In this document: positions 11,183-19,300 of the stretch, in pieces | How positions within the stretch are numbered: the first letter of the stretch is position 1 | How the letters are laid out: the number at the start of each line of letters is the position of its first letter | IMG/VR virus record: IMGVR_UViG_3300027720_000030 | Span: 1 to 24,667 of that record | Source of the DNA: a virus | Strand: one strand, 5' to 3' | DNA: 24,667 bases | Program-made: the position numbers and the translations under genes | Notes under the pieces: model-generated | Database searches by the model: none | Told to the model about the DNA's origin: nothing | The model's input: only the letters and a program-made list of their open reading frames with translations

Positions 11183-12817
11183 TTACCAGCTAATAACACG
11201 AACATATCCTCCACCACCCCGGCCGCCAGCGCCAGAGACAAAACCATTCTCAGCGGCGCCGCCGCCGCCACCGCCACCACCTGGGAATGCACCATTGCCT
11301 CCGCTACCACCATGTGAACCAGGAGCTGAGCCTCCGCTGCCACCACCGTCACCGTAAACAGTTGCTGCGGGAGCACTGAAGCCAGCTGTACCGGCTGCAC
11401 CGCCGGAGCCCTGGCTACCAGTACTGAAGTTAACTGACCAGCCGGAGAATCCTTTACCTCCAGGTGCGCCAGCGCCGCCGACGTTAGCCGTACTTAAGCC
11501 AGTCCCCCCTGCGCCACCTCCTGCACCATAACCTCCAACACCACCACTCGCCCCGGTAGAAACGTTACCAACCCCGCCGGCCCCTCTAAAATTAACTACG
11601 TGTGTTGAGTTAGCCCAGTTCCCAGTTGGAGTAGCACCAGCTGCTGTGGTTGTGGTGCCACCTTGTCCATTACTAAAGGGGAAGTATGTATACATACGTG
11701 AGCCAAATGATGAAGTGCCGCCGAATCCCCCAACATTTCCTGTTGTACTGATACTAGTTTGGCCAAGGCCTCCAGCACCTCCTGCGCCGACAGTAATGGT
11801 TTCAGTTTCTGAAAGAGCTGAAGCGACAAAATAGTGAGAGAACAGAGGTGCGCCAGCGCCACCGCCACCGCCAGATCTGGAAATAGCAGAAATACCAGTC
11901 CTCCCTGATCCGCCGCCGCCGCCGCCGCCCATAATCTCTACATAAACTACTGTCGCTCCCGCAGGCTTTGTCCAGGTGCCGTTGCTTGTAAATTCTTGAA
12001 AATTAGCAGCTGAACCACCTCCACCACCTCCACCAGTAGCACCTGTGGCCCCTTGTGGAATATTGAAGTTAAGTACAGCCGCTGAACTGCTACCGACGTT
12101 TGTAACAGCAGCAGCAGAACCAGCAGCACCAGTTGTTACGGTGCCAACGCTAACGGTTGCAGCCGTACCATTAGTGCCGTTGGTTCCATTAGTACCAGCA
12201 GCTCCGGTTGCACCCTTGATGTTGGCGATAATGCTATAGGTTCCACTTGCCCTTTGATACACATCGCTGTTGGCTGTATTCAGGTATAGATCGCCATCTA
12301 CGCCTGTACTGTTTGACGGGACGCCGCTACCTGTTCTCCAGATTGATCCGTTTGTTCCGGCAGCTCCGGTTGGTCCGGTGGCTCCAGCTGACCCAGTGGT
12401 TCCAGCTGACCCGGTAGCTCCAGTTGGTCCCACCAGGCTTGTTGCAGTACCCCAAGCCCCTGCAGTTTTAGGGCCGTAGATAGTGTTTAACGCCGTATTG
12501 ATGTAAAAATCGCCGTTAACTCCAAGACCGACACTTGGAGCACCTGAACCGTTTAAGACTGTCTTGCCGTCAACGCCAGCAGGACCTGTAGCACCGGTTG
12601 GACCTGCAGGGCCTTGAGGACCAGTAGGACCTGTAGCACCGGTTGGACCTGCAGGGCCTTGAGGACCAGTAGGACCAGAACCCCCGCTAAATGAAGCGTC
12701 AACCCATTCGGTATCGTAGTTTAGATCGCTAGCCTTACGGAGAACCTGATTTTCTAAACCTCCAGGGGCTACTCCTGGACTTGAATCCCCCTCAGGGGCA
12801 GTCACATACCTAGCCAT
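11183..12817 (-). CDS. Collagen-like, glycine-rich tail adhesin
   Basis: This 544-residue protein starts MARYVTAPEGDSSPG. Collagen-like Gly-X-Y runs occur at about 43-80, 125-155 and 200-218, and would form trimeric stalks. Between them are repeated modules of the type NGDFYINTALNTIYG and DGDLYLNTANSDVYQ, a known phage-fibre spacer. From about 265 the sequence is glycine-rich, beginning near TWTKPAGATVVYVEIMG and continuing with many G-runs and aromatic bits. This resembles glycine-rich receptor-binding tips of phage adhesins. It lies in the fibre region downstream of the LTDTQLRA protein (TAATG-type overlap, TAATGG). It is likely a host-recognition protein. The DNA carries a perfect 45-bp tandem duplication. 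Confidence 0.85.
   Translation of the reverse strand: MARYVTAPEGDSSPGVAPGGLENQVLRKASDLNYDTEWVDASFSGGSGPTGPQGPAGPTGATGPTGPQGPAGPTGATGPAGVDGKTVLNGSGAPSVGLGVNGDFYINTALNTIYGPKTAGAWGTATSLVGPTGATGSAGTTGSAGATGPTGAAGTNGSIWRTGSGVPSNSTGVDGDLYLNTANSDVYQRASGTYSIIANIKGATGAAGTNGTNGTNGTAATVSVGTVTTGAAGSAAAVTNVGSSSAAVLNFNIPQGATGATGGGGGGGSAANFQEFTSNGTWTKPAGATVVYVEIMGGGGGGGSGRTGISAISRSGGGGGAGAPLFSHYFVASALSETETITVGAGGAGGLGQTSISTTGNVGGFGGTSSFGSRMYTYFPFSNGQGGTTTTAAGATPTGNWANSTHVVNFRGAGGVGNVSTGASGGVGGYGAGGGAGGTGLSTANVGGAGAPGGKGFSGWSVNFSTGSQGSGGAAGTAGFSAPAATVYGDGGGSGGSAPGSHGGSGGNGAFPGGGGGGGGAAENGFVSGAGGRGGGGYVRVISW
12581..12676 (-). repeat. Perfect 45-bp tandem repeat in the collagen-like gene
   Basis: Two identical 45-base units lie at 12581-12625 and 12626-12670, followed by six more matching bases. 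Each encodes 15 collagen-type residues, so copy-number change keeps the frame. Confidence 0.9.
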
Positions 12818-13515
12818 TAGACAAACTCAGTTACTTGAGCCGTACCGTTTGCATTAGTCCAGATGCCATAGATAGCATTGGATACAATAAGTTGTTGGTC
12901 AAAGAGAAGAAACGCTCCAGGCTGCATCTCAACAAAAGAGTTAGCAACAGTGGCAGGAGTGCTAAAAGATAGGTAAAGCTTACTAGTGCTCACGTTAGAA
13001 ATACTAAGGCCCTTGCGATTTGCGTTAGAGGCCAGCAAAAGGCCACTGGTAGCTGAACCGTTGACGGAAGTCGTAGTCGGGGTACGAGCTGCTGTATTGG
13101 ACGTAACAGGGATAGCGGAAGCCCGAAGCTGGGTATCGGTTAGACCACCCGTCACAGACAGTGCTGTGGCACGAAGTTGAGTATCTGTAAGAGGACCAGA
13201 GACAGGCAGGGCAGCAGCACGAAGCTGTGTATCAGTCAGAGGTCCGGTCACACCAATAGATGAAGCCCGAAGCTGGGTATCAGTCAGTGGGCCATCAACA
13301 GTAATAGAGCCACCACCATCATCAATAGAAATCAGACCGCCAGCATCAGAGATAGGAACAGGGCTGCCACTAGTATTATTGACAGTAACCGAAGTAGGTA
13401 CTGTGATATTGCTAATGGTGACTGAACCTCCGTCCAGTGTTACCGGAATTGGATCAGTAATAGTAGTACTAACAGCTGAGCTGTATCCTAAAGGCGTTGT
13501 AGTATAAGTAGGCAT
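12817..13515 (-). CDS. Virion/fibre protein with LTDTQLRA repeats
   Basis: This 232-residue protein starts MPTYTTTPLGYSSAV. The N-terminal 70 residues are Thr/Val/Ile-rich and beta-like. Then come four 16-residue repeats at about 75-138, each built on (G)PLTDTQLRA followed by a variable tail such as SSIGVT or TALSVT. The C-terminal half (RKGLSISNVSTSKLYLSF, then MQPGAFLLFDQQLIV) looks like a beta-sandwich tip. Such L-T-D-x-Q-L-R-A repeats recur in fibre or decoration proteins of many phages. It lies between two other tail genes; the start is two bases after the preceding stop, and the end overlaps the collagen-like gene. Confidence 0.8.
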   Translation of the reverse strand: MPTYTTTPLGYSSAVSTTITDPIPVTLDGGSVTISNITVPTSVTVNNTSGSPVPISDAGGLISIDDGGGSITVDGPLTDTQLRASSIGVTGPLTDTQLRAAALPVSGPLTDTQLRATALSVTGGLTDTQLRASAIPVTSNTAARTPTTTSVNGSATSGLLLASNANRKGLSISNVSTSKLYLSFSTPATVANSFVEMQPGAFLLFDQQLIVSNAIYGIWTNANGTAQVTEFV

Positions 13516-13517
13516 GA

Positions 13518-13835
13518 TTAGTTAAGTCCTAGTAGTGTTTTAAGTTCAGCCACAGTGAGGCCACTTGCAGCAAGTTTCTGCTCTGGTGTCAGTTCAACCG
13601 GGGGTGCAGGTGGAGCAGGTTCGGGTGCGGGCTCTGGTTCAGGAGGTGGGGGTAATAGCTCAACGCTCCACTCCCCGTCCCTGAACACCGCAACCTCAGG
13701 CTCGGTTACTTCGGGAGGTGCAACAGTTGTGGCACAGGCCGGAATAAGAAACACACCAGGCTCCAACGGTGATTCATCCGCTAGCCCTTCAGCGTAGAAG
13801 ATGCAGGTTTCAGCAATGTAATGGTAGATTTTCAT
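13518..13835 (-). CDS. Small Pro-rich-linker protein, probable fibre-associated (105 aa)
   Basis: This 105-residue ORF starts MKIYHYIAETCIFYAEGL. The N-terminal part (about 1-60) includes AVFRDGEWSVELLPPP; a proline/glutamate linker (PPEPEPAPEPAPPAPP) follows; and a C-terminal helix LTPEQKLAASGLTVAELK ends the protein. The plan matches the 86-residue gene at 10920-11180, suggesting paralogues. It follows the tail fibre by two bases and could be its assembly chaperone. The exact function is not established by sequence alone. Confidence 0.7.
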   Translation of the reverse strand: MKIYHYIAETCIFYAEGLADESPLEPGVFLIPACATTVAPPEVTEPEVAVFRDGEWSVELLPPPPEPEPAPEPAPPAPPVELTPEQKLAASGLTVAELKTLLGLN

Positions 13836-13837
13836 GA

Positions 13838-16390
13838 TCAGAACTTAATGCAGGCCAGAAGGGCAATGTTGCGGGGGCGGGTTTCGGTTCCGCCAGTGGC
13901 ACCTGTGCCACTTGCTTGAACTAAGCCACTTGGGATGGTTCCATAATCAGGATCGACCATCTGATAAAAACGGTCAGAACCATCACCGCCTACCAAGCCA
14001 TTAGGTGTACCGTGCGAGTGACTTGCAAAGCTTTCTCCCTGAGCACTACCAAACGTTCGCCCTGTATCAACTGCTCGACCATCAGCCCAGCCCCGAATAA
14101 ATTCACCCCTTAGATCTGGCACGTTAAACGTAGTACTGCCATCACCAGAGCCAAACGTGGTGCCAATAGCGGTAAATAATGCTGAGTACGTGGATCGACT
14201 GATTGCCGCACCATTTGCCTTAAGGTAACCAGTGGGCGCCGATGACATGGCGAAGTAATCAACAGCTCCGGCTGGTGTGCCAGAAATTGTTGACCACGTT
14301 GGCGCCGCACTAGCACCTCCTGAGGTAAGCACCTGACCACTGGTGCCGTAAGTAGCACCGCCGATGCCCAGCTGACCAGCACTCCCGATGCGGAATCGCT
14401 CTACAACTGTTCCTGGTGTAGATGATGTGCCAAACTTTAATTCGCTTGTATTACCGCCAGTGCGAACGGCTTTGATCTCAGCAACGGATAGGTTGTTGCC
14501 GGCATCAGTATCGCGATAAAAATCAACACCCCAAGAACTGGCACCAGCGTTGTATGCGTTGTAGAGCCGGTATAAATTTGGATTTTGATCGGCGGATTTA
14601 ACTTCTAAGAGGCCACCGGGCACCGAAGTTCCTATACCTAATCTGCCGCTGGAGTCGATGCGGGCTTTTTCGGTAGCTGAAATGTTAAATACGTGCTGAG
14701 CACCATCATAGGTAAGTTGCGTATATGCAGAACCGCTTCGGTTATAACTGACCAATACAGGGGCAGAAGCAACGCCTATTGGGTTAATTTCAAGTCCGGC
14801 GGCTCCTCCATTGGATACAACAAATGGCGAAGTAGGGTTCGTGGTGCCAATCCCTACACGGCCTGAGCTGTCGATGCGGGCGCGTTCTAATTGCGCAGTA
14901 GAGAAACGAATGCCATCGTGACCCCAGCAACCAAGCCCATCGGCACCGGACCCACTATGGTCTTCTGTTGTAAAACCTGATCCACCTCCATTTCTTGGAG
15001 AAAGTCCTGGACGCAGAGTAATGTAGTTGGTTGACGAATCATTAAAACCGTCAACGCACAATGAACCATAAACTTCTAGATTATGGCTAGGATTTACAGT
15101 ATTAATTCCAAGTCTTCCACTTGGAGTAAGGCGCATTGATTCCGACCAAGTGATTGCGTTACCTGCGGTACCTGTAGACGAAGTGCTCCTAAACTTAATG
15201 CCAGAAGTTGTATCAAAATGTATTTGCTGAGCGTAATTACCAGTTTTCTTAAAATTACCTCCTGTGCTAGTAAAATTACCACCAACATAAAGTGAGTTAA
15301 TGTCCTGGCTAATGGCACCAACGTCTCCTAGCGAAATGGTGTTGCTTGGGGTACCTGCTGCAATCCCTATTTGCCCGCTCGCATCAACTAGAAGCCTCTG
15401 GGTGCCATTAGTGCTGACTGCTACTTGGTCTGCACCTGGGCTGTAGATGCCGGTGTTGGTGTCGCCGGTAAATGTTAGTGAAGGCGTAGTAGCTGAGCCT
15501 AAGGCAATACCAGCCTGCTTTAGATACCTAGTATCCGAATCGTTTGGAGCATAACCAATCCAATTCCAAGTACTACCTGTAGAAGAATATTGAATCTTAA
15601 CATTAATACCCGAATCTCCAACAAATCCAGCAGGCTTACCAGCAAGTGGAGTAAAACTTTCAATACCAACTGAATTGTTTACCTGAACACCCTGCCCATT
15701 TACAGGACTTGCTGGTATGTTAGCAACAGCAGCTACAGGAGAAAAGGCAACAACAGACGAGACAGCATTAATAGCCGAGCTGGCGTTGGCATTAGCAGTA
15801 CTTGCTGTGCTAAGTGCAGTAGAGGCATTTGCAGAGGCTGTATTGGCGGTAGAAACAGCATTCGTCGCATTAGTAGACGCTGTATTAGCCGTACTAAGGG
15901 CGGTGTTAGCCGTACTGGCAGCAGCACTTGCGTTAGTAGAAGCAGTATTTGCTGTTGCAAGAGCAACATTGGAATTGGTTAATGCAGAACTAGCTGTACC
16001 TGCAATACCATTTGCTGTAGCAGTTGCAGCATTTGCAGTATTGAGGGCAGCGTTGACAGAACTAGTACATGAATCAACGGTGCTAACGGTCTCCTGAGAC
16101 ACATACAATGTCTGCAAGAAGTTCCTATTGAGATCCGTAGAACGAATAGCAGAACCAGGGTAGAACTCAGCTTCCGTTTGATCGGAACTGGTTACCCTAT
16201 AGATCTTGATAGCTACACCATTAGCTGGTGCAGCATTGAATTGAACCGTTGTAGCATTGGCAAGGGAATATGCAGTTGTAACAACACCATTAAGGCTTAC
16301 CTTAATGTCTGTTGTATCGAGATATGGGAAGGTAAAAGAAAAGAGAACGGTTGAACCGTTCCCTGTATAGCTATTTGAGGTTGTTGCCAT
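13838..16390 (-). CDS. T7-type tail fibre with collar domain
   Basis: This 850-residue protein starts MATTSNSYTGNGSTVLFSF. The first 100 residues are the T7 gp17 N-terminal domain that attaches the fibre to the tail (DLNRNFLQTLYVSQE marks its end). Residues about 100-223 are an Ala/Ser/Thr/Asn coiled-coil shaft with repeated TANTAST units. The middle has fibre repeats of the type ARIDSSGRVGIGT. At about 710-793 there is a phage tail collar domain (PTGYLKANGAAISRS, then TFNVPDLRGEFIRG and SHSHG). It probably contacts the host receptor. It lies directly after the gp16-like gene, as in T7. Confidence 0.92.
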   Translation of the reverse strand: MATTSNSYTGNGSTVLFSFTFPYLDTTDIKVSLNGVVTTAYSLANATTVQFNAAPANGVAIKIYRVTSSDQTEAEFYPGSAIRSTDLNRNFLQTLYVSQETVSTVDSCTSSVNAALNTANAATATANGIAGTASSALTNSNVALATANTASTNASAAASTANTALSTANTASTNATNAVSTANTASANASTALSTASTANANASSAINAVSSVVAFSPVAAVANIPASPVNGQGVQVNNSVGIESFTPLAGKPAGFVGDSGINVKIQYSSTGSTWNWIGYAPNDSDTRYLKQAGIALGSATTPSLTFTGDTNTGIYSPGADQVAVSTNGTQRLLVDASGQIGIAAGTPSNTISLGDVGAISQDINSLYVGGNFTSTGGNFKKTGNYAQQIHFDTTSGIKFRSTSSTGTAGNAITWSESMRLTPSGRLGINTVNPSHNLEVYGSLCVDGFNDSSTNYITLRPGLSPRNGGGSGFTTEDHSGSGADGLGCWGHDGIRFSTAQLERARIDSSGRVGIGTTNPTSPFVVSNGGAAGLEINPIGVASAPVLVSYNRSGSAYTQLTYDGAQHVFNISATEKARIDSSGRLGIGTSVPGGLLEVKSADQNPNLYRLYNAYNAGASSWGVDFYRDTDAGNNLSVAEIKAVRTGGNTSELKFGTSSTPGTVVERFRIGSAGQLGIGGATYGTSGQVLTSGGASAAPTWSTISGTPAGAVDYFAMSSAPTGYLKANGAAISRSTYSALFTAIGTTFGSGDGSTTFNVPDLRGEFIRGWADGRAVDTGRTFGSAQGESFASHSHGTPNGLVGGDGSDRFYQMVDPDYGTIPSGLVQASGTGATGGTETRPRNIALLACIKF

Positions 16391-16393
16391 TGC

Positions 16394-19300
16394 TTAGTAA
16401 GGCATGTTAGATAGTGCTTCTATCGTGGTATTGCGGTTCAGAGGGACGCCATCAGGTCTGCCTTGACGGTCAGCAGTACGACTTGCTCTGTTCTGAAGGA
16501 TCTCGTTATCGAGTTCCGGGTACTTACGCTTAAGCTGATCAATAGCGATATCCCTTTGATCAGTAATAATCCGAACGATCTCGCTATAGAAGGGTTGATT
16601 CTCCTTGTAGATCCGTTCTCCATTACGGAGACGCTGTTGAAACTCTTCCACAGCCGGCCAGAAGTTCTTATTCGATACCCAAGCCTTAAGCTCGTTCTGC
16701 AGACTGCTCTCACCCATCATCTTCTGAAGATCAGAACGCTGCTGGGGGGTTAGCTTTACGCCAGAAAGCGTCTTAAGAACCACAGAGCTATCAAACTCAA
16801 TACGCTCTAGAGCATCTTTGACCTTGTTACCACCACGATCAGTAGATGCAAAGGGAAGCAGGGCATTGGGTCCGCCACTGACGCTTGGCACAGGCTCACC
16901 AGTAATGAAGTCATACTGGGTAGCACCAGTCTTAATCAGACCAAAAGAAGCTGAATAAGCCAAGCGCTCTAACGTACCGTTGTACTCCTGCATATAGGGA
17001 CTCATGAGGTTGGCAAAGGTCCTACGTAGCCCTGATAGAGGTAGGAAGTTGTTGGCAATCTCCGCAGGCATAGAAGCAAGTGTCTGAATGCCCTGCCAGC
17101 CAGGTGTAAGAGCCTGCCCAAGGGGCACCACACCCTGCATATAGCTCTTATTGGTGAAGTTCATGGCTACTGCATAGGTCAGATAGCCGGCCAAGTACTG
17201 GGCACGGTCCTCAGAGAGTTGACCAGCTTTCGTCATGGCAGCCAGGTCAGCCACAGCAGTGAGAATTTGACCAAAAGGTTCTAATCTGCTGATATCCAGG
17301 AACTTATCCTTACCTTTCTCTCCTTGGATCTTACCCATTGAGAGTTTTGTAAGGTTAATAGACCTAGGTTGGTTATTTTGCAGCCAAAGCTTCTTCTCCT
17401 GAGGATCAGGAGGTCCATTACCAATCAAGATACCGTTAAATGCAGCAAGACCGCCAGAAAGAACAAGCATACGGCCATAGGCTTCGCGTCCTTTATAGAC
17501 AGCCTTGGCGTATTCATCAGTTCCATTCATGATCGCCTTATATTCACCCAATGCCCGGTTAAGAACTGGAACATGGGTACCAGCATAGACCATGATGTTA
17601 TGGCCTGTCTTCACAAATGGGAAGAAGATACGCATAACAGGAAGCTGGTTGACCATATCTCCGAATGCCTTCATTGGCCCATCGAGATCAGTCTGGAATG
17701 TAACCTCTTTAGCTACGGTGAGCAGATCCTCGTTGAGGATAGCTCCAGTTTTGGGGTCGAAGTTCTTATCCAGGTCAGCCTTGAGCATACGCTCAAAGGT
17801 TTCCTTAAGTGGATCGGAGGTGTTAGCAGACTCGCTGATGGCTTGCATCATGGTCTGGGAGTTGTACTCCATACGACCAACCATTGTCTTAAAGAACTCG
17901 TCGCTACTGGTCAGCAACTTGGAAGGCCAGGCAAAGAGTGGGAACTCAGCCACATCCTTCAACATGCTGATGAAACCAACAGCTGCTTGAAAGCCTTTAT
18001 CATCAGATACATCAGCAGTACGCTGGAGCAACTTGAGCTTCTCAGTAGCTTCAGCAGCTTGTTCGACGACCTTTGAGCCACCGTTGACTGGCCCATCCTT
18101 CATGGCTACAGCAGCAATCCTGAAGGACTCTCCGAGAGTCTTGTGGAAGCCATAGAAAGAGGCAATAGCAGCCTTACGCACCTGTGCATCACCACCCGTA
18201 GCAGCCGCGATAGGCCGGTAGATGGTGTTCATAGCGTTGGAGATTAGGTTGATCTCCTGGGTTTTCGGGCTGGAGAGCATCGAGTTGAACATGATGTTCA
18301 ATCCATTACCCGTAGCAATCTCCCTGATGTACTTCCAGAGGGAAGGCATCTTGGAGGGATCACCTTCTGCCAACACGAGAGCAGCAGATAGGCGGAATGC
18401 TTCAGCACGTGCCTGAGGATCGCCAGAGGCCAGGTCCTTCACAAGCTTGTCTAGGACCTTATCGGCGTTCTTGATCTCCTTAACAAGCTCCTCATCACTG
18501 AGAACCTTTACTGGGTTGGAGATCTCAATGCCAAGCACGGGAACTTTGATCTTATAAGCGCTCAGATACTTGCTATAAGCATTAGCACTTACCTTGTGAA
18601 TACGCATCAGAGACTTAAGCTCATCTGCCATTCGCTGGACTTGTGGGAAGGTATCCATATTGGCCTCCCCTAACTTCATGATGGCAAAGCCAGACTCATA
18701 AAGACGGGTAGTAACTTCCTGCATCAGACCACGTACCTGGACAATGCCAGCACGGCTAAGCAGTTCATCACCCTCATCACCACGACGAAGGATCTTGGAG
18801 AAGTCAACCTCTCCAGCAACACCTAGGGCATCCTGGATTCCCTGAGCAGCTTCATTAGCAACCTCATCAACGGTCTGACGGGATACTCGGGAGAGTTCCT
18901 CAACGTTGACTGGGTTCTCCCTGACCATCTGGCGGAGCATCTGGGCAGGAGCATCACCAGTAGCCCTGGCGATACGACGCAGCTGGGCTGTGGTCACGGT
19001 CCGCTGGGATCCACCAGGAGCAGTACCAACTGAAGCAGTGCGGGCCTGCATCTGCTGCTGAATTGCCGTAGTGGAATCAACAGTGCGCGACTCCATTGGC
19101 GTTCCGAATTGGGAGCTGAGGTGGACGCCTGTTGTGCCTTCAAGGCTTTCACCGCCTAGGAGGGGTCGCGCACGTCCATTGGCGAAGATATACTCGGATT
19201 GATCAAAAAGATCTCCCAGGAAGCGAGCCTCATCCTCAGTTGAGACTCCACGTACCAGCTGGATCTCAGGAGCATTAAGTTCCTTATTCCAGGAAGCACG

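Noticed and set aside
15717-16097. Plus-strand Ala/Val/Leu-rich frame of 126 codons
   Set aside because: It is the complement of the TANTAST-type coiled-coil repeats of the tail fibre, so its apparent hydrophobic repeats are an artefact.
17369-18076. Plus-strand frame of 235 codons opposite the gp16-like gene
   Set aside because: Long open frames opposite a very large gene are expected by chance, and the product has no domain.
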